Shown here piece by piece: positions 9,352-17,499 of a stretch of 64,000 nucleotides of DNA. How positions within the stretch are numbered: the stretch's first letter is position 1; the number at the start of each line of letters is the position of its first letter. Made by a program: the position numbers and the translations under genes. The notes below the pieces were generated by a model, which was not told the DNA's origin, made no database searches, and saw only the letters and a program-made list of their open reading frames with translations. Origin of the DNA: Halobacillus litoralis (GTDB taxonomy: Bacteria; Bacillota; Bacilli; Bacillales; Halobacillaceae); the NCBI RefSeq assembly GCF_020171725.1, contig NZ_JAIVAJ010000002.1, forward strand, positions 513,804 to 577,803. Direction: 5' to 3'.

Positions 9352-9912
9352 ATGCAAACACCCATTTCCGTGGATGAAAAGAAGGATTTTGTCCGATGGT
9401 TTTTGAATCACTTTCAGTTGAAAAAACGGGAAAGCGTATGGATTCTGAATTACTTGATGAATCATGAGTCTCTATTATCCAGTGTACATTTCGTTAATGA
9501 AGTCAAGTTCTGCCCTCGCGGCATGGAAATCAGCGCACAAGGCGTATCGGACCCGCCGTTCCGTTTTTACAAAGGTCAGGTCATGACAAACGATGCTGAG
9601 AAATCCTTTCACGATCTACGCATGAATAAAGATGAACCGGTCTATATCCAAATGAATTTTGAAAAAGCTCAACAGTGTTCGAAATATGCTTTGGTGTTGG
9701 AGGAGAACCCTTATCTCCCGAAAGATTATTACTTGAATGACCGGGACAAATCAGAAGCGAACCGCCTGCTCTCCCACAGCCTGCTGCAGCATAGATTGAA
9801 ACAGACAGAGACCGAAATTGATCTTGCGCTAGTGCGGGGGGACCGGGAAACGTTCAACGATCTCTGTCAGGCATTAAACCAAATTAAAAAAGAATTGAAT
9901 GCTTTCACATGA
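9352..9912 (+). CDS. ypiB: YpiB family protein (UPF0302)
   Basis: This 186-residue cytoplasmic protein matches YpiB in length and position. The N-terminal part (KKDFVRWFLNHFQLKKRES) and the segment around SVHFVNEVKFCPRGMEIS are typical of the family. The last 50 residues (LLSHSLLQHRLKQTETEIDL) form a helix that resembles the short IDEAL-type tail of YpiB proteins. The biochemical function is not established. It follows ypiA by 30 bases with a GGAGGGG site and is closed by a terminator. Confidence 0.85.
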   Translation: MQTPISVDEKKDFVRWFLNHFQLKKRESVWILNYLMNHESLLSSVHFVNEVKFCPRGMEISAQGVSDPPFRFYKGQVMTNDAEKSFHDLRMNKDEPVYIQMNFEKAQQCSKYALVLEENPYLPKDYYLNDRDKSEANRLLSHSLLQHRLKQTETEIDLALVRGDRETFNDLCQALNQIKKELNAFT

Positions 9913-9950
9913 AAGTCAGGAACATCCTTGATGTCCTGGCTTTTCTTTTT
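9911..9950 (+). terminator. terminator after ypiB
   Basis: AAAGTCAGGA pairs with TCCTGGCTTT (one G-U pair) and is followed by TCTTTTTG. It separates ypiA-ypiB from ypiF. Confidence 0.7.
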
Positions 9951-9998
9951 GTGAGGATTTAGTACAATAGAGGGAAAGATAAATAAGGGGAGAATTCC

Positions 9999-10454
9999 AT
10001 GCGCTTTGCGAAAAAAGATATCGGCCAGTACCTGCCGGAGAAGGAATACATAGACACGGTTGTCATACCGCTTGTTCCGTTTGACCCGTCCTCTGACAAA
10101 AACATGGAGAAGCAGGCGTTTCTGCGTGAATTGAATCAAGTCTTCACCAATGTGATAGAAAAAGAGTATAGAGGACGAATATTTTTATCACCTGATTACC
10201 ATTATATGAGTGATGGACAAGATGAGGAAGTAGAGAGGATCAATCAATGGATTCATCATTTCCGAGAACAGCCTTTCAAGCATATTTTTCTTTTCACCTT
10301 CGACATGAAATGGAAAAAGTACGAAAAAGATATCGAGGGCGAGTTGATCTGGGTGCCTGGATTGCAAACAGGGGATCTTCAATCCACTGAGACACAAGCA
10401 TTTGTCAAAGAACAGGCTAAAGAGATCAGCGAACTTATCCAATCGTATTGGTAG
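9999..10454 (+). CDS. ypiF: YpiF family protein (DUF2487)
   Basis: This 151-residue soluble protein occupies the ypiF position immediately before qcrABC. Its opening MRFAKKDIGQYLPEKEYIDT and the central FIDTVVIPLVP-like strand fit DUF2487, whose function is unknown. No signal peptide, membrane helix or catalytic motif is apparent. A TAAGGGGAG site precedes the ATG. The name rests on position and overall resemblance rather than on a diagnostic motif. Confidence 0.8.
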   Translation: MRFAKKDIGQYLPEKEYIDTVVIPLVPFDPSSDKNMEKQAFLRELNQVFTNVIEKEYRGRIFLSPDYHYMSDGQDEEVERINQWIHHFREQPFKHIFLFTFDMKWKKYEKDIEGELIWVPGLQTGDLQSTETQAFVKEQAKEISELIQSYW

Positions 10455-10488
10455 GAGCAGAAGTTACGACAAGGATTGATAGGATATA

Positions 10489-10517
10489 TTGACCCGTCTT
10501 CAAGATTGCGCTATCAT
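10489..10517 (+). promoter_or_regulatory. sigma-A-like promoter of qcrABC
   Basis: TTGACC (10489-10494), a 17-base spacer and TATCAT (10512-10517) form a good promoter about 70 bases before qcrA. A 13-base palindrome lies in the leader at 10550-10562. Confidence 0.6.
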
Positions 10518-10587
10518 GGTATTGTCCTAGTAAACTGTGTGTAAACAATCCATGTCACATGGATGACCGCATAGAGGGGGGAAAAAA

Positions 10588-11094
10588 ATGAGCGACAAAA
10601 AAAGAGTATCCCGCCGTCAATTTCTAAACTACACATTGACTGGTGTGGGCGGATTTATGGCTGCCGGTATGCTTGCACCGATGGTACGCTTTGCGATTGA
10701 TCCTGTGTTGAAAACACAAGAGGGTGGCGACATGGTATCGGTTGCGTCCGTAGACGAAATCACCAACGAACCACAACGCTTTGAATGGACGATCGATCAG
10801 GTGGATGCCTGGTACGAATCTGAAGTTCAGAAAACGGCTTGGGTGTACAGAAACGATAGTGATGAGATTATAGCTTTATCTCCGATCTGTACACACTTAG
10901 GGTGTACGGTGGACTGGGCTTCAAATGAAGAATATCCGAATCAATTCTTCTGTCCATGTCACGCCGGACGTTATACCAAGGATGGTGTAAACGTGCCGAA
11001 TACACCTCCAACTGCACCGCTTCCTGTTTATCAACATGAAGTGAGAGATGGCATGCTTTACTTAGGTGATGCTATATCAAGAGAGGGGGCATAA
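10588..11094 (+). CDS. qcrA: menaquinol-cytochrome c reductase Rieske iron-sulfur subunit QcrA
   Basis: QcrA carries the Rieske [2Fe-2S] cluster that takes electrons from menaquinol in the bc complex. The ligand boxes are CTHLGC (101-106) and CPCH (122-125). The second box reads CPCHAG instead of the common CPCHGS. The N-terminus has the twin-arginine motif SRRQFL followed by a hydrophobic segment (about 13-32) that stays as the membrane anchor, so export through the Tat pathway is expected. The 168 residues match the family. It is the first gene of the qcr operon, three bases before qcrB. Confidence 0.96.
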   Translation: MSDKKRVSRRQFLNYTLTGVGGFMAAGMLAPMVRFAIDPVLKTQEGGDMVSVASVDEITNEPQRFEWTIDQVDAWYESEVQKTAWVYRNDSDEIIALSPICTHLGCTVDWASNEEYPNQFFCPCHAGRYTKDGVNVPNTPPTAPLPVYQHEVRDGMLYLGDAISREGA

Positions 11095-11097
11095 TTC

Positions 11098-11772
11098 ATG
11101 CTACAAAGGTTGTATGACTGGGTGGACGAGCGTGTTGACATTACCCCGTTATGGCGAGACATTGCTGACCACGAGGTGCCTGAGCATGTCAACCCTGCAC
11201 ACCACTTTTCTGCATTTGTTTACTGTTTTGGCGGACTGACATTCTTTGTTACCGTTATTCAAATTCTTTCTGGAATGTTCTTAACGATGTATTACGTTCC
11301 GGATATCGAAAATGCTTGGAAATCTGTTTATTACTTACAAAGAGAAGTAGCCTATGGGCAGATCGTTCGTGGTATGCACCACTGGGGAGCGAGTCTCGTG
11401 ATTGTCATGTTATTCCTACATACATTACGGGTATTCTTCCAAGGAGCATATAAGAAGCCACGTGAGCTTAACTGGGTAATCGGAGTACTCTTGTTCTTCG
11501 TAATGCTCGGACTTGGTTTCACTGGATACCTACTACCTTGGGATAACAAAGCTTACTTTGCAACACAAGTAGGGCTTGAGATTGCAGCAGCAACACCTCT
11601 GATTGGTGATATGCTTAGAACATTACTCGCGGGTGATCCATCTATCGTTGGAGCGCAAACGCTTACTCGTTTCTTTGCCATTCACGTATTCTTCCTGCCT
11701 GCAGCTTTGTTCGGATTGATGGCGTTCCACTTCATACTCATCCGTAAACAAGGTATTTCTGGACCACTATAA
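11098..11772 (+). CDS. qcrB: menaquinol-cytochrome c reductase cytochrome b6 subunit QcrB
   Basis: QcrB is the haem b-carrying membrane subunit. At 224 residues it has the b6 form with four transmembrane helices. Paired haem histidines appear around HHWGASLVIVMLFLHTLRVF and in FFAIHVFFLPAALFGLMAFH. FTGYLLPWDNKAYFA is the family signature near the quinol site. Cys43 lies in VYCFGG, the position of the residue that binds an extra covalent haem in B. subtilis. It is read between qcrA and qcrC. Confidence 0.96.
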   Translation: MLQRLYDWVDERVDITPLWRDIADHEVPEHVNPAHHFSAFVYCFGGLTFFVTVIQILSGMFLTMYYVPDIENAWKSVYYLQREVAYGQIVRGMHHWGASLVIVMLFLHTLRVFFQGAYKKPRELNWVIGVLLFFVMLGLGFTGYLLPWDNKAYFATQVGLEIAAATPLIGDMLRTLLAGDPSIVGAQTLTRFFAIHVFFLPAALFGLMAFHFILIRKQGISGPL

Positions 11773-11799
11773 GAGGTAAGATGAAAAGGAGGGAAAGTT

Positions 11800-12657
11800 G
11801 TGCATAGGGGAAAAGGTATGAAATTTGTCGGTGACTCCCGTGTCACTGCCGAACAAAAAGCTAATTTACCAAAAGACTATTCAGAGTACCCGGGACGTAC
11901 GGAAGCGTTTTGGCCGAACTTTCTACTTAAAGAATGGCTTGTGGGCTCCGTATTCTTAATCGGTTTCCTTATACTTACTGCCGCTCACCCGTCTCCACTT
12001 GAGCAGCAGGCGGATCCGACGAATGCGAGTTACATCCCGTTACCTGACTGGTATTTCTTGTTCTTATACCAATTTCTGAAGTATCAATTCGCTGGGGGAG
12101 ACTACATCGTATTAGGTGCAATCGTCATGCCTGGTATCGCTTTTGGAGCGTTGTTACTGGCTCCGTTCCTGGACCGAGGACCTGAAAGACGACCTACGAA
12201 GCGACCAATCGCTGTCAGCCTTATGCTTCTTGGTGTCATCGCTACGTTCTGGTTGACGTATGAATCTGTCAGCCACGCGGACTATGAGATGCGTGCTGAA
12301 CAGTACGGTGTTAACATTGAAGCTGTCGAGTCTGAGATTGATCGTTCAGGACCTGGCTGGGCGGTTTATGAAGCGAACTGTATGAGCTGTCACGGTGATG
12401 CACTTCAGGGGGTAGGGAACTATCCATCCTTAATGGATACTGAGAAATCAGTTGATGAAATTAAAGATATTGCCGTCAATGGTATTGGTCAAATGCCTGC
12501 TGGAATCTTCAACGGCTCTGATGAAGAACTTCAGCAACTGGCCGAATTTATTAAAAATGCTGGTTCTGGTGGAGGCGGCGAGGAAGGTTCCTCAGAAGAA
12601 GGTGGGTCTTCAGAAGAAGGTTCATCTGAAGGTGAGGAGTCTGCTTCCGCGCACTAA
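11800..12657 (+). CDS. qcrC: menaquinol-cytochrome c reductase cytochrome b/c subunit QcrC
   Basis: QcrC fuses the subunit IV-like membrane part (helices near 45-61, 103-123 and 137-154, with the PDWYFLFLYQFLKY quinol-site stretch) to a cytochrome c domain. Haem attachment is C194-x-x-C197-H198 and the likely axial methionine is Met232. The start is GTG behind AAGGAGGG. At 285 residues it is longer than the B. subtilis protein (255). The extra length is a Gly/Ser/Glu tail from about residue 256 that would lie outside the membrane. Confidence 0.95.
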   Translation: MHRGKGMKFVGDSRVTAEQKANLPKDYSEYPGRTEAFWPNFLLKEWLVGSVFLIGFLILTAAHPSPLEQQADPTNASYIPLPDWYFLFLYQFLKYQFAGGDYIVLGAIVMPGIAFGALLLAPFLDRGPERRPTKRPIAVSLMLLGVIATFWLTYESVSHADYEMRAEQYGVNIEAVESEIDRSGPGWAVYEANCMSCHGDALQGVGNYPSLMDTEKSVDEIKDIAVNGIGQMPAGIFNGSDEELQQLAEFIKNAGSGGGGEEGSSEEGGSSEEGSSEGEESASAH

Positions 12658-12685
12658 TTCACTAGAGATTCAAACATAATGTACA

Positions 12686-12724
12686 ATGAAGCCGCGCTCG
12701 TAAGAAGAGCGCGGCTTCATTTAT
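12686..12724 (+). terminator. terminator of the qcrABC operon
   Basis: A 14-bp GC-rich hairpin, with arms GAAGCCGCGCTC and GAGCGCGGCTTC, lies 28 bases after the qcrC stop. The T-tract is short (TTCATTTAT), but the stem is strong. Confidence 0.75.
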
Positions 12725-12740
12725 CCTGGAGGAATGGTTT

Positions 12741-13325
12741 ATGAAAGGTTTTATCTCCTACATACTCACGAACCGCCTATTCTTATGGCTATTATTCATT
12801 GTCAACCTTTTTGGCACAATCTATGGGTATATCTGGTATGAACCTCAACTCGTTCAGACGGAAGCCATTTACCTTGTTTTTGTTCCAGACAGCCCTACAG
12901 CCAGCTTGTTTTTCACTATATTTTTAGGGTTCTTCCTTTTCGGGAGAAACGTTCCTTATATTGAAGCGCTGGCTCTCATTACGCTGATGAAATACGGCAT
13001 ATGGGCTGTCGTCATGAACGGATTGACGTTCGTCGATCAAGGCGGTTCACTACCGCTCACGGGATATATGCTGATCGCTTCTCACGGAGCTATGGCTGTT
13101 CAGGCTCTTTTATACACCCCGTATTATCGAATTCGACTGAGACATATTGCTTTCGCTGCGGTTTGGACGCTTCATAATGATGTGATCGATTATGTGTTTG
13201 AGCAGATGCCGATCTATCCGTCCATTATGGAGCACATGAATGAAATTGGATACTTTACGTTCTGGTTGAGTATTGGATGTATCGCTATCGCTTATGTGAC
13301 AACACAAAAGCGTCGTTCTACATGA
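12741..13325 (+). CDS. ypjA: YpjA family membrane protein (DUF1405)
   Basis: This 194-residue integral membrane protein has about five hydrophobic segments, including FLWLLFIVNLFGTIYGYIWY near the start and FWLSIGCIAIAYV at the end. Length and place after qcrC equal ypjA of B. subtilis. The family function is not known. CTGGAGG precedes the ATG. It probably starts a small operon with ypjB, since only 54 bases separate them. Confidence 0.85.
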   Translation: MKGFISYILTNRLFLWLLFIVNLFGTIYGYIWYEPQLVQTEAIYLVFVPDSPTASLFFTIFLGFFLFGRNVPYIEALALITLMKYGIWAVVMNGLTFVDQGGSLPLTGYMLIASHGAMAVQALLYTPYYRIRLRHIAFAAVWTLHNDVIDYVFEQMPIYPSIMEHMNEIGYFTFWLSIGCIAIAYVTTQKRRST

Positions 13326-13379
13326 TGCCGCCCATTCATACACTCTCTGTAAGACTGTTTATGAGAGAGGAGAAATGGA

Positions 13380-14072
13380 ATGGGACGAGCGCTTCTGGTT
13401 TGTCTGATCAGTTCCCTTATTTTCACACTCGTGACGCCGAATGCCTTCGGGGAGAGACAATACTCTGGGTGGGATGAATTTGCAAAACAATTCCAGCTTC
13501 TAGTTCGTGATGATAAGCATTCATTGGCTGAAAGGCTATTGAATAACCGACTGCCTGAGATGGAAACATATATAAAAGACCAAGCCGAAGAGGTTAGAAC
13601 GGTATGGGATAAGGTTTCCCCTTCGATCGTCGATGAAGAGATAACGGCTCAAGATGCAGAAGCTTTAAAGAAGTTTATTTCATTCTTGGTGGCATCTGAC
13701 TCTAAAGAATGGGTGAATCATCAGATTGAAGATATTCAATTACGATCGATGGACTCTAAGACGTCTGCTGAGACTTTAGTGAACGAATGGGACGAGCTTA
13801 GCCCTTATGTGGCTGCTTTCGTAGAAGAAGAGGAGCTGCTGCCCTTGAAAGTGGCTTTTTCTCAATTAGGGCAGCATGATACTATGCAAACGAGGGATCA
13901 TGTTGTTCAAAGTCTGCCCATTCTAGAACAAGACTGGCAATTCAAGGATAGTGCGTTATTGTTTACGGTCATCATTATAGGTGGTACGATTGTGTTCACA
14001 CTTTTCTATGTCGCATTGCGAAGGTTTATAGCTAACCGAAAAAGTGGGCACAAGAGAAGCGAAAATAGTTGA
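13380..14072 (+). CDS. ypjB: sporulation-associated membrane protein YpjB
   Basis: The 230-residue protein has an N-terminal signal sequence (LLVCLISSLIFTLVTPNAFG), a helical extracytoplasmic region and a C-terminal membrane anchor (LLFTVIIIGGTIVFTLFYVAL, about 196-216) with a basic tail. This layout and the position after ypjA match YpjB, which is classed as a sporulation protein in B. subtilis. Its biochemical role is unknown. GAGAGGAG precedes the ATG. Confidence 0.85.
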   Translation: MGRALLVCLISSLIFTLVTPNAFGERQYSGWDEFAKQFQLLVRDDKHSLAERLLNNRLPEMETYIKDQAEEVRTVWDKVSPSIVDEEITAQDAEALKKFISFLVASDSKEWVNHQIEDIQLRSMDSKTSAETLVNEWDELSPYVAAFVEEEELLPLKVAFSQLGQHDTMQTRDHVVQSLPILEQDWQFKDSALLFTVIIIGGTIVFTLFYVALRRFIANRKSGHKRSENS

Positions 14073-14140
14073 TTTTTTCGGTTAATTTGACTAAAATTGA
14101 CCTAAGTAAGTCATCTACATCCAAGACGGAGGAATGAATT

Positions 14141-14815
14141 ATGGAATTTCTGATTTACTTTGCGTTGATCTTAATTATTCCAATTTGGGCTCAATCCAAA
14201 GTGAAAAAGACGTATAAAAAATATTCAAAAGAACCTATCTCATCTGCTATGAGTGGTGCTGAGGTAGCTAGAAAAATCTTAGATGATAACGGATTGTACA
14301 ATGTAGCAGTGGAAGAAGTTCGTGGTCACTTAACGGACCACTATGACCCTCGTTCTAAAGTGATTCGTCTGTCTTCAGACAACTTCCACGGACGTTCGGC
14401 TGCAGGGGCAGCAGTTGCTGCGCACGAAGTCGGACACGCCATTCAGGATGCTCAGGACTATGCCTTCCTGAAATTCCGCAGCGCGCTTGTTCCGGTTGCA
14501 AGCTTCGGTTCGAACGCTTCAATCTTCTTGATTATCGGAGGATTGTTACTGAATATGACCGGTCTTTATTTAGCTGGTGTCGTATTCTTCACAGCAGCTG
14601 TATTGTTCCAGCTTGTTACACTTCCAGTTGAGTTTGATGCATCGAACCGTGCCATGGGGCAGATGGTTAGCTCCGGCATCATCCGCAATGATGAAGAACG
14701 TAAAACGAAGAAAGTACTCAATGCCGCTGCGATGACTTACGTAGCTGCAGCGATTGTAGCTCTACTCGAGCTTCTCCGCTTCGTTCTTATGTTCACAGGC
14801 ATGGGTGAAGAATAA
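14141..14815 (+). CDS. membrane zinc metallopeptidase, YugP family
   Basis: The 224-residue protein has the zinc-binding motif HEVGH (His95, Glu96, His99). A leading membrane helix (about 3-17) and further hydrophobic helices follow the motif (ASIFLIIGGLLLNMTGLYLA, FFTAAVLFQLVTLPVEFDA and the C-terminus). This is the arrangement of YugP-type membrane peptidases. The substrate is unknown. In B. subtilis yugP is not in this neighbourhood, so the location is a local difference. A clear RBS (ACGGAGGAATG) precedes the start. Confidence 0.88.
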   Translation: MEFLIYFALILIIPIWAQSKVKKTYKKYSKEPISSAMSGAEVARKILDDNGLYNVAVEEVRGHLTDHYDPRSKVIRLSSDNFHGRSAAGAAVAAHEVGHAIQDAQDYAFLKFRSALVPVASFGSNASIFLIIGGLLLNMTGLYLAGVVFFTAAVLFQLVTLPVEFDASNRAMGQMVSSGIIRNDEERKTKKVLNAAAMTYVAAAIVALLELLRFVLMFTGMGEE

Positions 14816-14824
14816 TAGCGTAGT

Positions 14825-14863
14825 AAAAAGCCTTCTTAGTTCTCATACTAAGAAGGCTTTTTT
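14825..14863. terminator. bidirectional terminator between the zinc peptidase and the YitT-family gene
   Basis: AAAAAGCCTTCTTAGT and ACTAAGAAGGCTTTTTT form a perfect 16-bp stem with a six-base loop, flanked by A and T runs. It can stop transcripts from both strands between these convergent genes. Confidence 0.85.
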
Positions 14864-14907
14864 GAATGTTTGAGGAATGGTCGTATAGAAAACGATGTTT
14901 GAAAAGG

Positions 14908-15783
14908 TTAATCATCCAGAGGATTTTTGTTCTCGTCCAATGTAAATCCTTCTCCCATAACGTCGTGGACGTGACTAACAGCTACAAATGCATGTGGATC
15001 AATTCGGTCTATTAGTGACTTCATACGGACGATCTCGTTTTTGCCGATTACGCAGTACAATACGTCACGCTTGGCACCTGAGAAGGATCCGCGTCCTTCA
15101 AGAACGGTGACCCCGCGATCCATTTCTTTCATGACGAGTTTGGCGATCTCATCGCTTCGTTCTGATATGATGGTTGTACCTCTGGCGGCATAGGCTCCTT
15201 CCTGGATAAAGTCGATGACCTTAGCCCCGATGAACACGGCGACAAGCGTGTACATCCCTTTGATCGAGTTCAAGTAAGTGATGACGGATATAAAGATGAC
15301 GACAGCATCAAAAACAAACATCGCACGTCCCATGCTCCAGCCTAGATATTTATTGATCAACCGGGCGATGATATCGACGCCTCCGGTCGTTCCACCGTAA
15401 CGGAAAATGATTCCAAGTCCTACACCGATGAACACTCCGGCGAATAGGGAAGCGAGAGTCAAGTCGTTGGCCAGGTTGATTTCAATCATGTACATTTGAG
15501 AAAGGCGTATGAACACAGATACGGCTACGATGCCGATCAGCGAATATAAAAATGTATTGCGTCCGAGAATACGCCAACCGACCAAAAGGACGGGAATGTT
15601 CAGGACGATGTTCATGACTGCTGGGTCCCAGTTGAATAAGTACAATAAGAGCAGCGTAATCCCTGTGAATCCTCCCTCACCGAGCTCGTTTTGAATGTTG
15701 AAATGTACGAGACCGAATGAAAAAATGGCAGAGCCAACTAGAATCAGTAAAATATTTTTAACTTTAAGTCCAAAAATTTTCAT
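14908..15783 (-). CDS. ypjC: YitT family membrane protein (YpjC-like)
   Basis: This 291-residue protein has five or six N-terminal membrane helices (LLILVGSAIFSFGLVHF, GITLLLLYLF, FLYSLIGIVAVSVFI and others). Glycine-rich GVGLGIIFRYGGTTGGVDIIAR lies between them. A soluble C-terminal DUF2179 domain (about 200-280, including FSGAKRDVLYCVI) follows. This is the standard YitT/UPF0750 build, of unknown transport role. Position between ypjB and ypjD corresponds to B. subtilis ypjC. GGAGGTG precedes its ATG. Confidence 0.88.
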   Translation of the reverse strand: MKIFGLKVKNILLILVGSAIFSFGLVHFNIQNELGEGGFTGITLLLLYLFNWDPAVMNIVLNIPVLLVGWRILGRNTFLYSLIGIVAVSVFIRLSQMYMIEINLANDLTLASLFAGVFIGVGLGIIFRYGGTTGGVDIIARLINKYLGWSMGRAMFVFDAVVIFISVITYLNSIKGMYTLVAVFIGAKVIDFIQEGAYAARGTTIISERSDEIAKLVMKEMDRGVTVLEGRGSFSGAKRDVLYCVIGKNEIVRMKSLIDRIDPHAFVAVSHVHDVMGEGFTLDENKNPLDD

Positions 15784-15937
15784 AAGTACACCTCCAATAA
15801 ATCTGCACGATTTTAATTATAGGGAAGCTTGTGTCATCCGGCAATGGGAGTTGAACAAATAAATAATTTGTCAAATCACGCCCTTTTGGCTACCATTTAG
15901 AGAGATGCTTAAGTTTATTCAAAAGGAGCGGACCTTC

Positions 15938-16276
15938 ATGAATTATTCAACTCAACAAATTCAAAAGCGTGTGGATGATTATATATCGCAGTTTAAGGAG
16001 GGCTATTTTTCACCTTTAGCTCTCCAGGTGCGCTTGACAGAAGAAGTCGGAGAAATGGCAAGAGAAATCAACCACAGGTATGGTGAGAAACCGAAGAAAT
16101 CTAGCGAGCAGGACAAAGCCTTGTCTGAAGAGCTTGGCGATGTGATTTTCGTCCTTACCTGCTTTGCGAATTCGCTGGATATCGATCTGTCAGAAGCATT
16201 TGAACAGTCGATGAGCAAAATTGAAACGAGAGATAAAGATCGATGGACAAAAAAGGAGGAGGATGCAAATGGATAA
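15938..16276 (+). CDS. ypjD: MazG-like nucleotide pyrophosphohydrolase (YpjD)
   Basis: This 112-residue all-helical protein belongs to the MazG-like pyrophosphohydrolases, which hydrolyse nucleoside triphosphates to monophosphates. The metal-binding pattern [10 protein letters not shown] (about 37-46) and the later [20 protein letters not shown] are typical E-x-x-E...E-x-x-D signatures. The start at 15938 is chosen because AAAAGGAG stands ten bases before it. An upstream in-frame ATG at 15905 has no such site. It overlaps dapB by eight bases and heads the operon running to panD. Confidence 0.9.
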   Translation: MNYSTQQIQKRVDDYISQFKEGYFSPLALQVRLTEEVGEMAREINHRYGEKPKKSSEQDKALSEELGDVIFVLTCFANSLDIDLSEAFEQSMSKIETRDKDRWTKKEEDANG

Positions 16277-17069
16277 GATCCGCGTAATTGTTGCCGGACC
16301 GAGAGGGAAAATGGGGAAGGCCGCATTAGAAATGGTGGCTTCGGATGAACGGTTGGAACTTGCAGCCTGTATCGACCGAAAGCATGAGGGAGAACGCGTC
16401 GGCGACATAGATGGGCTTCCATCACTTGATGCTGAAGTATATACAGATGCAGCACGTTGTATGTCCGAAGTAGAGGCGGATGTATTGATTGAACTGACGA
16501 CTCCGGAGAATGGCTATCTACATACAAAGCTTGCCTTGGAAAATGAAATCCGTCCTGTGGTCGGTACAACCGGGTTTACAGAAGAACAGTTGAATGAACT
16601 GACAGCGCTCTGTGAGGAGAAAAAGCTTGGTGCAGTGATTGCACCGAACTTTGCGATAGGAGCCGTATTGATGATGCAGTTCTCGAAATGGGCTGCCAAG
16701 CACATGCCACAGGTCGAAATCATTGAAAAACACCATGACCAGAAACTGGACGCCCCGTCTGGAACAGCAGTCAAAACTGCTCAGCTGATCCAAGAAGTGA
16801 GGGATAGTCAAAAGCAAGGGCATCCTGAAGAGAAGGAAGCGATTGAAGGAGCTCGGGGAGCTGATGTAGACGGTATGAAAATTCATAGTATGCGCCTGCC
16901 TGGCCTCGTGGCTCACCAGGAGGTCATTTTCGGCGGTCTAGGTCAAACGCTTACCATTAAACATGACTCCTACAACCGGGAATCGTTTATGAGCGGCGTA
17001 AAGTTGTCCTGTGAAAAAGTGATGGAACTGGATGTTCTAGTATACGGTCTCGAACACCTATTAGAGTAG
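16269..17069 (+). CDS. dapB: 4-hydroxy-tetrahydrodipicolinate reductase
   Basis: DapB reduces hydroxy-tetrahydrodipicolinate to tetrahydrodipicolinate with NAD(P)H, in the path to diaminopimelate, lysine and spore dipicolinate. The 266 residues open with the Rossmann motif [14 protein letters not shown]. The catalytic stretch [15 protein letters not shown] is intact. The ATG at 16269 follows the AAAGGAGGAGG site with proper spacing and gives the usual family N-terminus. In-frame codons at 16221 and 16263 are poorly placed. Confidence 0.95.
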   Translation: MDKIRVIVAGPRGKMGKAALEMVASDERLELAACIDRKHEGERVGDIDGLPSLDAEVYTDAARCMSEVEADVLIELTTPENGYLHTKLALENEIRPVVGTTGFTEEQLNELTALCEEKKLGAVIAPNFAIGAVLMMQFSKWAAKHMPQVEIIEKHHDQKLDAPSGTAVKTAQLIQEVRDSQKQGHPEEKEAIEGARGADVDGMKIHSMRLPGLVAHQEVIFGGLGQTLTIKHDSYNRESFMSGVKLSCEKVMELDVLVYGLEHLLE

Positions 17070-17080
17070 GGGGAAAAGAT

Positions 17081-17494
17081 ATGAATATTGCGTTGATTGC
17101 TCACGATGAAAAAAAGAAGGATATGGTCCAATTTGCAACAGCTTATCAGTCCATATTGGAGAAGCATGACTTGTATGCGACAGGAACAACAGGAACGAAA
17201 ATTTCAGATTCGACGGGATTAAGTGTCCACAAATTCTTGTCCGGACCATTGGGTGGAGATCAGCAGATCGGTTCAAAAATTGCTGAGAATGACATGGACG
17301 TCATTATATTTTTCCGTGATCCGCTGACAGCGCAGCCTCACGAACCGGACATCAGTGCGCTTATGCGTCTGTGTGATGTCCACCAAATCCCGCTGGCAAC
17401 GAACCTTGCCGGAGCTGAAATTCTCATCCGTGCGCTCGACCGCGGTGACTTTGAATGGAGAAGTATAGTGAAAGAAAAGAAAGATCAGGAGTGA
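17081..17494 (+). CDS. mgsA: methylglyoxal synthase
   Basis: MgsA converts dihydroxyacetone phosphate to methylglyoxal and phosphate, a glycolytic overflow route. The 137-residue protein shows the phosphate-binding [11 protein letters not shown] near the N-terminus, GTTGT (about 38), the [10 protein letters not shown] stretch (about 60) and [15 protein letters not shown], whose aspartate is catalytic. It follows dapB after 11 bases. In B. subtilis bshB1 comes next, but here bshA begins five bases after the stop. Confidence 0.95.
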   Translation: MNIALIAHDEKKKDMVQFATAYQSILEKHDLYATGTTGTKISDSTGLSVHKFLSGPLGGDQQIGSKIAENDMDVIIFFRDPLTAQPHEPDISALMRLCDVHQIPLATNLAGAEILIRALDRGDFEWRSIVKEKKDQE

Positions 17495-17499
17495 ATGGA

